Shown here one piece after another: positions 1 to 8,418 of a stretch of 42,895 bases of DNA. Source of the stretch: Prevotellaceae bacterium (GTDB taxonomy: Bacteria; Bacteroidota; Bacteroidia; Bacteroidales; Bacteroidaceae). The notes under the pieces are model-generated. The model was not told where the DNA came from. It saw only the letters and a list, made by a program, of their open reading frames with translations, and made no database searches. The stretch covers positions 1-42,895 of the forward strand of contig JAUNOM010000021.1 in the NCBI GenBank assembly GCA_030531085.1, given 5' to 3'. Made by a program: the position numbers and the translations under genes. Positions within the stretch are counted from its first letter, which is position 1. Each line of letters begins with the position of its first letter.

Positions 1-39
1 AAAAATCTAACGTCCACAGGAAAAAATCTAACGTCCACA
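1..39. repeat. two-copy tandem repeat, period 21
   Basis: An 18-base word (AAAAATCTAACGTCCACA) occurs at 1-18 and again, identically, at 22-39. The array is cut by the window edge, so there may be more copies to the left. It lies outside any gene, about 215 bases beyond the stop codon of ddh. Function unknown. Confidence 0.8.
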
Positions 40-107
40 TTTGGCAAAACACCGTCAACTACGGGGGCATATACGGTCTTTTCGCATCAATATACGCAAT
101 TTTCGGT

Positions 108-164
108 ACAAAATCACCGTAACTAAGGAAACTTTAACAATAGCGGAGGAGGCGTTTTAACATT
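108..164 (-). repeat. post-terminator repeat, copy 1 (inverted relative to copy at 9950)
   Basis: Read on the minus strand this segment begins AATGTTAAAACGC and contains TTGTTAAAGTTTCCTTA followed by a GGTGATTTTGTA-like end. The same order of words occurs on the plus strand at 9950-10008. In both places the element lies roughly 90-115 bases beyond the stop codon of the upstream gene, just after its terminator hairpin, and in the same orientation relative to that gene. Confidence 0.7.
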
Positions 165-190
165 CCCGACACCTGTATGGACACATAAAA

Positions 191-230
191 ATACAGGCAG
201 GCCGTAACCTTGATGGTACAGCCTGCCTGT
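191..230 (-). terminator. intrinsic terminator of ddh
   Basis: The arms ACAGGCAGGC (193-202) and GCCTGCCTGT (221-230) are perfectly complementary. On the minus strand the hairpin is followed by ATTTTTAT. It lies 25 bases beyond the ddh stop codon. Confidence 0.8.
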
Positions 231-254
231 CTGTATTCTGCGATGTCCGATGCC

Positions 255-1154
255 TTACACGAGGTGTGCGATGAGATCCTCACGCTCACCGTCAAGATAG
301 TCTATCACAGGTATCTCAACCATAGTGTAGCATCCCGGCTGCTGACGCATGGAGGCGCGGGCCACATTGACAAGAACCTGCGCTGTGAGGGCAGGGTTAT
401 TTATCTTCATGTTGAACTCGAACAGCTGGTTGTGCGTCTTTCCGCTCACTCCCTTGCGCACGAGGTTTACGCCGTGGCCCACATCGTTGATGTCGTCAAC
501 GCTTGCCACCTGGAACACGTGTGTCTCGTCATTTGCGAAGTACGGGTCTGCCTTGATGTCCGCTGTAACCTTCTTCAGGTCCGCGCCCTCCTCAAGTTCA
601 ACGTACACCATGCGGCGGTGTATTCCCTCGCCGAGAGGTATTGTCATGGAGAGAGCGTCCTTCACGCCCTCCTTTGAGCGCACGCATACGGAGTGCCCCA
701 TAGAGCGGCCGGGGCCGAAGTTGGTGTATGACAGTCCTTTTGGCGCGAGGCTCTGCATCAGGGTGCGGACTACGGAGTCTGAACCCGGATCCCATCCTGC
801 GGCAATGACGGCCACCGTGCCGTGCTCCTTACATACGGCCATGAGGTCGCGGCGGTAGTCAACGATGGAGGTGTGTATGTCGAATGAGTCAACTGTATTT
901 ATTCCCATGGCGAGAATCTTCTCTGCATATTCCTGACATGAGCGTGTCGGGGTGGAAAGGATGGCCACATCCACGTCCTTAAGCTCCGTGATGTCCTTCA
1001 CCACGTCATACTGTGCCAGCTCGGCAGGCTTGTTCTCAGCGCCGTTGCGGCGTACTATTCCTGCAATCTCGAAATCCTTTGCGGCCTCGAGAGCCTCGAT
1101 GGTAAACTTACCAATGTTGCCGTATCCCACTACGGCTGCTCTGATTTTTTTCAT
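255..1154 (-). CDS. ddh: meso-diaminopimelate D-dehydrogenase
   Basis: This 299-residue protein fits the diaminopimelate dehydrogenase family (NADPH-dependent, EC 1.4.1.16), which makes meso-diaminopimelate from tetrahydrodipicolinate in one step for lysine and peptidoglycan synthesis. A Rossmann dinucleotide-binding loop (GYGNIG, residues about 10-15) is at the N-terminus, followed by STPTRSC and the family stretch around AAGWDPGSDS. Length is close to the family norm (about 300-325). It is the last gene of a minus-strand unit, 32 bases after the UPF0210 gene, and ends at a clear terminator. The link to its two upstream neighbours is positional only. Confidence 0.9.
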   Translation of the reverse strand: MKKIRAAVVGYGNIGKFTIEALEAAKDFEIAGIVRRNGAENKPAELAQYDVVKDITELKDVDVAILSTPTRSCQEYAEKILAMGINTVDSFDIHTSIVDYRRDLMAVCKEHGTVAVIAAGWDPGSDSVVRTLMQSLAPKGLSYTNFGPGRSMGHSVCVRSKEGVKDALSMTIPLGEGIHRRMVYVELEEGADLKKVTADIKADPYFANDETHVFQVASVDDINDVGHGVNLVRKGVSGKTHNQLFEFNMKINNPALTAQVLVNVARASMRQQPGCYTMVEIPVIDYLDGEREDLIAHLV

Positions 1155-1186
1155 TGTTGTTTGGTTGTTGTTATTGTTATAATATG

Positions 1187-2587
1187 TCAGTTCTTAAAGC
1201 TGTGTATCGGTGCCGGTATGCGTCCTCCACGGTTTACGAGGCGGTCGCATGAGAAAGTGTTGACGGGCATTATCGGCGCGTAGCCCAACAGTCCGCCGAA
1301 CTCCACGGTATCTCCAACCTTCTTGTCTATCACAGGTATGATGCGCACGGCCGTAGTCTTCTGGTTCACCATGCCGATGGCGCTCTCGTCGGCTATGATA
1401 CCGGCAATGGTGGTGGCTGGAGTGTCGCCTGGGATGGCTATCATGTCCAGTCCCACGGAGCAGACGCACGTCATGGCCTCCAGTTTCTCTATTGTCAGCG
1501 CGCCCTCCATGGCCGCGTCAATCATGCCCTGGTCCTCCGATACGGGAATGAAGGCGCCCGAGAGTCCGCCCACGTACGACGATGCCATCACGCCGCCCTT
1601 CTTCACTTGGTCGTTCAACAGCGCCAGTGCGGCGGTGGTACCCGGCGCTCCCGCACGCTCAAGGCCTATGCACTGGAGTATGTCCGCCACGGAATCGCCC
1701 ACCGCAGGGGTCGGCGCCAGTGACAGGTCTATGATGCCGAAAGGTATTCCGAGACGCTTTGATGCCTCCTGCGCCACAAGCTGGCCCACACGCGTAATCT
1801 TGAAGGCGGTCTTCTTGATGGTCTCGCAGAGCACCTCGAAGTTTGCCAGTCCGCAGCCCGTAGCAGGATTGACGGCGGCCTGGCTGTCCATCTGCTCCAG
1901 AGCGTACTTCACCACGCCCGGGCCGGACACGCCCACGTTGATGATAGCGTCCGACTCGCTGACGCCGTGGAACGCTCCTGCCATGAAAGGATTGTCGTCC
2001 GGCGCGTTGCACAGCACCACAAGCTTGGCACATCCTAATGAGTCCTGCTCCTTGGTGTACTCCGCCGTCTGTATTATAATGTCACCCATAAGCCTCACAG
2101 CGTCCATGTTGATGCCCGTCTTCGTAGAGCCCACATTGACACTTGAGCATATACGCTCCGTCTCCGCCATGGCCTGCGGTATGGAGCGTATGAGAAGCTC
2201 GTCGCTCTTTGTCATGCCCTTGCTGACAATGGCGCTGTAACCTCCAAGGAAATTGACCCCAACCTCCTTGGCGGCCCTGTCAAGGGTCTTGGCTATCACT
2301 ACATAGTCAGCCGGTATCTTGCAGCATGAGGAGCCTACAAGTGATATTGGTGTGATGGATATGCGCTTGTTTACAATGGGTATGGCGAATTCCCGGCTTA
2401 TCTCCTCGCCTGTCTTCACGAGGTCGCGGGCCAGAGTGGTGATCTTGTTGTATATCTTCTCGCACGTGACGTCAAGTGACCTGTCGGCGCAGTCCAGCAG
2501 ACTGATGCCCATGGTTATTGTACGCACGTCCAGATTCTCACGCTCGATCATGTTGTTTGTCTCGAGCACCTCTGATATGTTTATCAT
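1187..2587 (-). CDS. UPF0210 (DUF711) PFL-like family protein
   Basis: The 466-residue product matches the UPF0210/DUF711 family, whose fold is related to pyruvate formate-lyase-type proteins but whose biochemical role is not established. Recognisable stretches are the N-terminal [11 protein letters not shown], the glycine-rich [10 protein letters not shown], and the C-terminal [17 protein letters not shown]. Full length for the family (about 450). It lies downstream of an ACT-domain gene (2709-2981); UPF0210 and UPF0237 ACT proteins are frequent genomic partners, so the ACT protein is probably a small-molecule sensor for this one. A perfect 15-base inverted repeat lies in the gap between them. 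Confidence 0.88.
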   Translation of the reverse strand: MINISEVLETNNMIERENLDVRTITMGISLLDCADRSLDVTCEKIYNKITTLARDLVKTGEEISREFAIPIVNKRISITPISLVGSSCCKIPADYVVIAKTLDRAAKEVGVNFLGGYSAIVSKGMTKSDELLIRSIPQAMAETERICSSVNVGSTKTGINMDAVRLMGDIIIQTAEYTKEQDSLGCAKLVVLCNAPDDNPFMAGAFHGVSESDAIINVGVSGPGVVKYALEQMDSQAAVNPATGCGLANFEVLCETIKKTAFKITRVGQLVAQEASKRLGIPFGIIDLSLAPTPAVGDSVADILQCIGLERAGAPGTTAALALLNDQVKKGGVMASSYVGGLSGAFIPVSEDQGMIDAAMEGALTIEKLEAMTCVCSVGLDMIAIPGDTPATTIAGIIADESAIGMVNQKTTAVRIIPVIDKKVGDTVEFGGLLGYAPIMPVNTFSCDRLVNRGGRIPAPIHSFKN

Positions 2588-2591
2588 TTGG

Positions 2592-2687
2592 CTGGTTGTT
2601 TAGTTGTTTAGTGATTTCGTGGTCTGGTGGTTGGATTGCCCGGTTTAACATTGTCTGGGCATAAGGCCCATACAACTAAACAACCAG
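2592..2687. repeat. 15-base inverted repeat between ACT and UPF0210 genes
   Basis: CTGGTTGTTTAGTTG (2592-2606) is the exact reverse complement of 2673-2687. The enclosed sequence has further short inverted words (GGTGGTT / AACCACC). It occupies nearly all of the 121-base gap between two co-oriented genes. Neither arm is followed by a good U-run, so an mRNA stem or processing site is more likely than a terminator. Confidence 0.6.
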
Positions 2688-2708
2688 ACAGCTAAACCAC
2701 CACACGGA

Positions 2709-2981
2709 CTAAATGCGGTGCATCTTGTCGAAGATGTCCTCAAGCTGGCATTTCACCTGCACTCCCATCGTGGAGCCTATGGCGTAGAGGTCGTCGGACA
2801 CCTGGTCGAAAGCAGTGTTGCAGCGTGACATATCGACAATCATCATCATATTGAAGTAGTCCTGGACGATAGTCTGTGAGATGTCGAGAATGTTTATCTG
2901 ACTGTCAGCAAGGTATGTGCATACTTTGGCTATGATACCGACGGTGTCCTTGCCTACGACTGTTATGATAGCGCGTGTCAT
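2709..2981 (-). CDS. ACT domain protein (UPF0237)
   Basis: A 90-residue single-domain protein beginning TRAIITVVGKDTVGIIAKV, the standard first strand, loop and helix of ACT domains of the UPF0237 group. Such proteins bind amino acids or similar small molecules; the ligand is unknown here. It is preceded by a well-formed Bacteroidetes promoter and is the first gene of ACT - UPF0210 - ddh. The start is the ATG giving the complete ACT beta strand. Confidence 0.88.
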   Translation of the reverse strand: MTRAIITVVGKDTVGIIAKVCTYLADSQINILDISQTIVQDYFNMMMIVDMSRCNTAFDQVSDDLYAIGSTMGVQVKCQLEDIFDKMHRI

Positions 2982-3016
2982 TTGTGTTTTATTGTTATTT
3001 TGTTATTATTATTTTG

Positions 3017-3048
3017 CAAAGTTAAACAAATCTGATGACATTACCAAA
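3017..3048 (-). promoter_or_regulatory. Bacteroidetes-type promoter for the ACT-UPF0210-ddh unit
   Basis: On the minus strand a TTTG (3045-3048) is followed after 20 bases by TAACTTTG (3017-3024). The -7 box ends about 35 bases before the ACT gene start codon. Confidence 0.75.
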
Positions 3049-3085
3049 TTATTTGTGTAAAAGTCTTTTCCTGCCTTTATAAAGG

Positions 3086-3949
3086 CTATATGCTGACGGC
3101 CTCCGCCCTGCGGCGCTTCACCATCCCCACGTATATCAGGAGTATGACGTTCATCATCAGTGCGTAGATGATGGCCGGCACGGCTATGGCCCCGTTGTTG
3201 AATACAAACGGGCTTGAGGCAATGGCTATGGCCTGGGCGGCGTTCTGCATTCCCACCTCTATCACTATGGTGCGGCACTCGCTCACATTCAGCGCGCAGG
3301 CCCTCGCTCCTCCGTACGCCATCACTACGGAAAGGATTATAAGGAGTGTTATACACAGTCCGAGCGCGGTGAAGTTGTCCGCTATGGTACTCTGATGCTG
3401 TATGAAGAATATCCCTGCCAGGAACACCAGCGCGGGGAACGCGCACTTGGAGAGAACACGGTCTATCCTTGCGGCGGCCGTTCTCCAGTAGTGTCTGACC
3501 GTAATGCCGGCCATGATTGGAACAAGCATGGTGAACAGGTTTTGCAGCAGCAGACTGCCAACAGGCAGCCTTATCCCCACCGCCTCGCCGGCATTGGCCG
3601 TAGCCCATTGCATTATGACGGGCACTGTGACAAGTGTTATGACGGAGCTGAGTGCTGTCAGCGATACAGACAGCGCCACATCCCCCTTGGCAAGCATGGA
3701 GAATATGTTGCTTGAGGACCCACCTGGGCAGCAGGCTATCAATATCACCCCTATATATAAATAAGGTGTAAGGCCGAATGCCGTAGCGAGGGCGAACGCT
3801 ATGGCCGGCAGCAGCACCAGTTGTCCCAACAGTCCGACCAGTATCGCACGCGACCTCCTTGCAATAAAGAAATCCTGAGGCTGCAATGTCAACCCAAGGT
3901 CAAACATCAACAGCGTCAGGATTGGTAAAACTATGAAAATACTGTTCAT
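3086..3949 (-). CDS. bile acid:sodium symporter (BASS) family transporter
   Basis: The 287-residue protein is almost wholly hydrophobic, with eight to ten predicted membrane segments. It carries the two BASS landmarks: ACCPGGSSSN (about residues 72-81) and IEVGMQNAA near the C-terminus, the sodium-binding crossover regions. BASS proteins move organic anions or small acids with sodium across the inner membrane; the substrate cannot be read from sequence. It follows the purF-like gene by 27 bases. A second paralogue lies at 21800-22795. Confidence 0.88.
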   Translation of the reverse strand: MNSIFIVLPILTLLMFDLGLTLQPQDFFIARRSRAILVGLLGQLVLLPAIAFALATAFGLTPYLYIGVILIACCPGGSSSNIFSMLAKGDVALSVSLTALSSVITLVTVPVIMQWATANAGEAVGIRLPVGSLLLQNLFTMLVPIMAGITVRHYWRTAAARIDRVLSKCAFPALVFLAGIFFIQHQSTIADNFTALGLCITLLIILSVVMAYGGARACALNVSECRTIVIEVGMQNAAQAIAIASSPFVFNNGAIAVPAIIYALMMNVILLIYVGMVKRRRAEAVSI

Positions 3950-3976
3950 TATAGATGTTATATTCTGACAGAAGAT

Positions 3977-5443
3977 TTACAGCGTATGTGACGAACTGCC
4001 GTCAAAGCAGTGTGTGCAGACCTTGCACTTAGGCAGTCCTATGGCCTCTATTATAGTCTCTATCTTGGCATATTTCAGCGAGTCAAGGTCCAGACGCTTC
4101 GCTATCTCCTCTACCAGCGCGTTGTATTCCGGTGAGCCCGTGGTGGCATACGCCTTCAGTCTCTCCTCCGGTATGCTTACACACTGCGTGGTATGCGCAT
4201 CCGCCAGCTTTGTCATCGTATCCTTGCCCGTCTCCAGGTCCATGATGACACGGCGGGCTATTAGTTCCAGCTCACTCTTTGAAGCGGAGAAATTGATGAA
4301 CGGGCAGCCCCATATCAGCGGCGGACAGGCAATGCGCATGTGTACCTCCTTGGCCCCAAGCTCCTTCAAAGTGCGTGAGTTCTCCCTAAGCTGTGTGCCG
4401 CGCACTATCGAGTCGTCACAGAAAAGGCATCGCTTTCCCTTCAGCATGGACTTGTTCGGGATGAGCTTCATCTTGGCAACAAGATTGCGCATCTCCTGAT
4501 TAGCAGGCATAAAGCTGCGCGGCCATGTCGGTGTATACTTTGATATGCAACGCTGATAAGGAACCTTATGGCCGGCGGCATAGCCCGTAGCCATACCAAG
4601 TCCGGAGTCAGGAATGCCACCTGCATTGTCCACCTCCGTCTCATCCTCCTCGCCCATCACATATCCTGTCTGGTAACGCATCTCCTCAACGTTCTTCCCC
4701 TCATAGAATGAGGTTGGGAAACCGTAGTAAATCCACAGGAACGAGCATACCTGCATATTCTCCTCTGCCTTACGCAGCACCTCCATGCCGTCTGGTTTCA
4801 GGCGCACTATCTCGCCCGGTCCCACATAATGCATTATGTCATATCCCAGATTAGGGAACGCCGTGGACTCGGAGGTGGCCGCCATGGCCCCGTCCTTCTT
4901 TCCTATTATCACGGGCGTGCGTCCCCAGAAGTCTCTGGCCGCGATGATGCCGTCCTCCGTAAGCAGCAGCATGGAGCATGAGCCCTTCACCGTGCGGTAC
5001 ACATTCTCTATGCCCTCCACAAAGTTCCTGCCTTTAAGTATCAGCAGTCCCACAAGCTCTGTAGGGTTAATCTTACCGGACGAGAATTCGGAAAGGTGCA
5101 TATTCTCGCTAAGCAGGTGCTGCGCTATCTCCTCCTCATTGTTAATCTTGGCTACAGTAACGAGGGCAAAGCGGCCGAGATGCGAGTTGTACAGCATAGG
5201 CTGCGCGTCTGTATCGCTTATGACTCCGATGCCGCTGCTGCCGTCAAACTTGTCCAGCTCCTCCTCGAAGCGTGAGCGGAAATAGCTGTTTTCCAGTTTG
5301 TGTATGCGGCGCACGAACCCAGTCTCCTTGTTGTAAGTGGCCATACCGCCACGGCGAGTGCCGAGATGCGACTGGTAGTCTGTTCCATAAAATAGGTCTG
5401 CTGTACACCTCTTGTGCGAAATAGTTCCGAAAAAGCCTCCCAT
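3977..5443 (-). CDS. amidophosphoribosyltransferase paralogue lacking the N-terminal nucleophile Cys
   Basis: The 488-residue protein has the PurF layout: an N-terminal class II glutamine amidotransferase-like domain (residues 1 to about 240) and a C-terminal PRPP-binding phosphoribosyltransferase domain with the type I signature CDDSIVRGT (342-350). PurF makes 5-phosphoribosylamine, the first committed step of purine synthesis. Here the residue after Met, which must be the nucleophilic Cys in the glutaminase domain, is Gly (MGGFFG), and the next Cys is at 13. The C-terminus has a CKVCTHC cluster. It could be ammonia-dependent, regulatory, or a divergent paralogue. It lies 30 bases after fabI and 27 before the BASS gene, probably one operon. 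Confidence 0.8.
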   Translation of the reverse strand: MGGFFGTISHKRCTADLFYGTDYQSHLGTRRGGMATYNKETGFVRRIHKLENSYFRSRFEEELDKFDGSSGIGVISDTDAQPMLYNSHLGRFALVTVAKINNEEEIAQHLLSENMHLSEFSSGKINPTELVGLLILKGRNFVEGIENVYRTVKGSCSMLLLTEDGIIAARDFWGRTPVIIGKKDGAMAATSESTAFPNLGYDIMHYVGPGEIVRLKPDGMEVLRKAEENMQVCSFLWIYYGFPTSFYEGKNVEEMRYQTGYVMGEEDETEVDNAGGIPDSGLGMATGYAAGHKVPYQRCISKYTPTWPRSFMPANQEMRNLVAKMKLIPNKSMLKGKRCLFCDDSIVRGTQLRENSRTLKELGAKEVHMRIACPPLIWGCPFINFSASKSELELIARRVIMDLETGKDTMTKLADAHTTQCVSIPEERLKAYATTGSPEYNALVEEIAKRLDLDSLKYAKIETIIEAIGLPKCKVCTHCFDGSSSHTL

Positions 5444-5473
5444 CTGTATGTCTCTGTATGTGGTTAAAGATTC

Positions 5474-6334
5474 TTAGCCGTAGATAATCTTACCGTTCTC
5501 GTCCGTATTCTCGGCGATGAAGCTCTTGTTATACTGTGTCATGCCGCGTAGAGACATACCCATATTCGAGAAACCTCCATCATGGAAGAGCGTCTGCATG
5601 GTGACCTTCCTTGTCAGGTCAGAGAACATTACAATGCAATAGTCCGCACATTCGTCCGCAGTGGCGTTGCCCAGTGGCGACATTCTGTCCGAATAGTCCA
5701 CCATACCGTCAAATCCCTTTATTCCGGAACCCGCTGTTGTCACCGTCGGCGACTGTGATATGGTGTTCACTCTCACTCCCTTCTCGCGGCCATATATGTA
5801 TCCGAAGCTCCTGGCAATGGACTCAAGCAGGGCCTTTGCATCCGCCATGTCGTTGTAACCGAAGAATGTCCTGTGGCTTGCAACGTAGGTCAGGGCGAGT
5901 ATGGAGCCGTTCTCTGCTATGGCATCCAGTTTCTTTGCCGTCTGTATCATCTTGTGAAAGGATATGGCTGATATGTCAAGCGTCTTGTCAAGGAAGCCAT
6001 AGTCCAGATCATCGTATGTGCGTTTCTTACGCATATTAACTGACATGGCACATGAATGCAGCACGAAGTCTATCTGTCCGCCAAGTACCTTCTGCGCTTC
6101 TACAAAAAGATTCTCAAGGTCAGTCACGCTTGTGGCATCGGCAGGGATGACAGTGGCGCCCGTCTTCTGTGCCAGCTCGTCTATCGTTCCCATACGGCAG
6201 GCCACGGCAGTATTGGTTAACACTATCTCCGCACCTTCCTCTACAGCGCGCTCCGCCACCTTCCATGCAATAGACTGATTGTTAAGTGCACCAAAGATGA
6301 TGCCTCTCTTTCCTTTAAGTAAATTGTAAGCCAT
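5474..6334 (-). CDS. fabI: enoyl-[acyl-carrier-protein] reductase (NADH)
   Basis: A 286-residue FabI: short-chain dehydrogenase fold catalysing the last reduction in each round of type II fatty acid elongation, in the cytoplasm. The FabI-type cofactor loop GALNNQSIAW (about 16-25) and the catalytic Tyr-x6-Lys pair in YNDMADAK are intact. The C-terminal tail (about residues 255-286) is somewhat longer than in E. coli FabI. It starts the fabI - purF-like - BASS unit and is transcribed divergently from a phosphopantetheinyl transferase, which activates the ACP that FabI works on. Confidence 0.93.
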   Translation of the reverse strand: MAYNLLKGKRGIIFGALNNQSIAWKVAERAVEEGAEIVLTNTAVACRMGTIDELAQKTGATVIPADATSVTDLENLFVEAQKVLGGQIDFVLHSCAMSVNMRKKRTYDDLDYGFLDKTLDISAISFHKMIQTAKKLDAIAENGSILALTYVASHRTFFGYNDMADAKALLESIARSFGYIYGREKGVRVNTISQSPTVTTAGSGIKGFDGMVDYSDRMSPLGNATADECADYCIVMFSDLTRKVTMQTLFHDGGFSNMGMSLRGMTQYNKSFIAENTDENGKIIYG

Positions 6335-6372
6335 TTTTCAGTTGTGTACGTTTGTTTTGTAATATTCCGTTG

Positions 6373-6403
6373 CAAAATTACTAATATCATACGAATTATA
6401 CAA
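6373..6403 (-). promoter_or_regulatory. promoter of fabI
   Basis: On the minus strand TTG (6401-6403) precedes TAATTTTG (6373-6380) by 20 bases, matching the Bacteroidetes -33/-7 pattern. The -7 box ends about 38 bases before the fabI start codon. Confidence 0.65.
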
Positions 6404-6475
6404 TAAAAATTAGAAAAAAAACTCCGTTCGGTTAAATTCTCTTATCATATATTATTTTATTAGAAAAATATTTAT

Positions 6476-6483
6476 TACCTTTG
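6476..6483 (+). promoter_or_regulatory. -7 box for the phosphopantetheinyl transferase gene
   Basis: TACCTTTG at 6476-6483 ends only 14 bases before the start codon at 6498, so the predicted transcript has a leader of roughly ten bases and no room for a Shine-Dalgarno site. The -33 region is only AT-rich and lacks a clear TTTG. Confidence 0.6.
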
Positions 6484-6497
6484 AACACAGAAAAAAG

Positions 6498-7112
6498 ATG
6501 ACGACTTACCGCATAATAGACGACATTGACATTGCCGGCGACAGGCTGTCGGCAATGATAAGGTTGTTGCCCCAGTGGCGGCAGGATGCCGCCATGAGGT
6601 TCAGGCATGAGTCCGGACGCCGGGAATGCTGTCTTTCCTACCTGCTGCTGTGCGACATTCTGCGACATGATTTCGGCATCACGCTCCAGCCGGATTTTGT
6701 CATCGGCGAGCATGGCAAGCCCTCACTGGCCTTTGACGGTGACATTCCATGCAGGCCCCTGACGTTCAGCATCTCGCACTGCCGGTGCGCCATAGCCTGC
6801 GCAGTGAGTGACGAGGCGGATGTAGGCATGGATGTGGAGCGTACAGGCCGCTACTCCGCCCCATTGGCAGAATACAGCATGAGTGAGGAGGAGCTACAAC
6901 GCATAGCAGGAGCCGCTAATCCGGACGCGGAGTTCACCATGCTGTGGACCAGGAAGGAGGCTTTGCTGAAACTGACGGGCGAGGGCATCACCGATGACCT
7001 GAAGAATGTGCTGACATCCAAACGCGCCAACGGAGTGGAAATACAGACCTGCTGCAGCAAAGACAAGGGATATGCCTGGAGCATGGCGGTAAGGAAACTG
7101 AAACAACTATAA
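6498..7112 (+). CDS. 4'-phosphopantetheinyl transferase (Sfp type)
   Basis: The 204-residue protein transfers 4'-phosphopantetheine from coenzyme A to a carrier-protein serine. Sfp-family motifs are complete: FSISHC (about 90-95), VGMDVE with magnesium ligands Asp112 and Glu114, and WTRKEALLKLTGEG (about 150-163). No AcpS-type gene is in the window, so this may serve fatty acid synthase ACP as well as secondary pathways. It is divergent from fabI and 10 bases upstream of the M64 peptidase gene, so it probably heads a four-gene run to 9837. Confidence 0.9.
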   Translation: MTTYRIIDDIDIAGDRLSAMIRLLPQWRQDAAMRFRHESGRRECCLSYLLLCDILRHDFGITLQPDFVIGEHGKPSLAFDGDIPCRPLTFSISHCRCAIACAVSDEADVGMDVERTGRYSAPLAEYSMSEEELQRIAGAANPDAEFTMLWTRKEALLKLTGEGITDDLKNVLTSKRANGVEIQTCCSKDKGYAWSMAVRKLKQL

Positions 7113-7122
7113 AGATAAATAT

Positions 7123-8409
7123 ATGAAGAAGAAACATTTTCTCCCATTCATATCATTGCTGATGTGTATGGCCTCGTGCAATTCCGGCAATGAAGAACAG
7201 ATTACTATCATTGACCACAGGAATCCTACAGACAAGCCTAATGAGGAAGTGCCGGATGGAAAGACTCCGGAAGTGCTGTATGCAGACTCCATAGCCAAGC
7301 TGTCTAATGTGACAATGCTGCAGCAACACACCAAGGGTGACGGGTTCCATATTGTGATTATGGCCGACGGATACACCAAGGAGGATATAAACAACGGCAG
7401 ATACCGTAATGCGGTGCTCGCCGCCAAGAACGCAATATTTGCACAGAAGCCGATGCGCGACCTCGAGGAATATGTCGACATCATCGAGGTGATGGTGCCG
7501 TCACTGCACAGCGGCGTGGACTATACCAAGCGCCAGACTGGTCTGCGTACAAGCCTGCAGCAGGGTAACAGCACAAATGTCTACGGTGACTCCCTGACCA
7601 TACTGCAATGTGCATGGACCGCCCTACGGAAGACATACAATAACTTTAACAACTCACAGGCAGAGGGTGAGAGAAGATTAGGAAACACGCTGGTACTTGC
7701 ATTGCTCAACACCAATGTCTACAAGGGTGTCACGCTGTTGGCAGACGACAAGGAAGCTACGGACAAGATACCCGGCGGCTATTCTCTGTCCTACGTCCCC
7801 GCATACGCCACGGTACAGGGGCGCAATGTGTTTGCCGACCTTGTGCGACATGAGGGCGTGGGCCATGGCATAGCGAAGCTGGGCGACGAGTATCACTATG
7901 ACGAGGCGCCGTATAACAGTGTGCCGCAGAAGGATGTTGCGCGCTTCACGGAAGGTCAGAAGATTGGTTTCTTCATGAACATCGGCTATGATGCCACGGG
8001 CAGCGGCGACGTTGAGGGACGGCATCCCATAGAGGCCACATCATGGCTGTACCCCTTCACGCAGATGGCGGAATACGCCGGCGAGGACCTGCATTGGTAT
8101 AAAGGGGCGTTCGAGTATTCAACGGGCTTCTACCGCAGTTCCAACCACAGCATAATGAACGCTACTACCGAGGCCGGCAACGAGACATTCAACGTGGCCT
8201 CAAGGGCAATGATATACAAGCGCATAATGCGTGCGGCGTATGGCAAGTCATGGCAGTTTGACTATAATGCCTTCCGCACCTTTGACAGCCCTGCCGCAAC
8301 GCCCGCACTGCATACCGCAAGGGCCGCCAGAGCTATACCGTCGGTAGTCAAGGCACCGATGCTTGAGGCACCAAGGTTCATCAAGATAGAGAAATTCAAT
8401 ATAAAGTAA
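7123..8409 (+). CDS. M64 family (IgA peptidase-like) metallopeptidase lipoprotein
   Basis: A 428-residue exported protein. A hydrophobic N-terminus ends in a lipobox (CMASC, Cys at about 19), so it is probably anchored in the envelope. The catalytic region reads RHEGVGHGIAKLGDEY around residues 242-257, which fits the M64 active-site block ending in DEY, and a later SIMN may supply the Met-turn. The zinc motif has three residues between Glu and the second His (HEXXGH, as in dipeptidyl peptidase III) rather than HEXXH. Substrate unknown; the IgA specificity of the namesake enzyme should not be assumed. Confidence 0.82.
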   Translation: MKKKHFLPFISLLMCMASCNSGNEEQITIIDHRNPTDKPNEEVPDGKTPEVLYADSIAKLSNVTMLQQHTKGDGFHIVIMADGYTKEDINNGRYRNAVLAAKNAIFAQKPMRDLEEYVDIIEVMVPSLHSGVDYTKRQTGLRTSLQQGNSTNVYGDSLTILQCAWTALRKTYNNFNNSQAEGERRLGNTLVLALLNTNVYKGVTLLADDKEATDKIPGGYSLSYVPAYATVQGRNVFADLVRHEGVGHGIAKLGDEYHYDEAPYNSVPQKDVARFTEGQKIGFFMNIGYDATGSGDVEGRHPIEATSWLYPFTQMAEYAGEDLHWYKGAFEYSTGFYRSSNHSIMNATTEAGNETFNVASRAMIYKRIMRAAYGKSWQFDYNAFRTFDSPAATPALHTARAARAIPSVVKAPMLEAPRFIKIEKFNIK

Positions 8410-8418
8410 ACATACAGT

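Noticed and set aside
1323-2240. 305-codon open frame opposite the UPF0210 gene
   Set aside because: It is antisense to a conserved full-length gene, and its Ser/Ala/Met-rich product is typical of a shadow frame.
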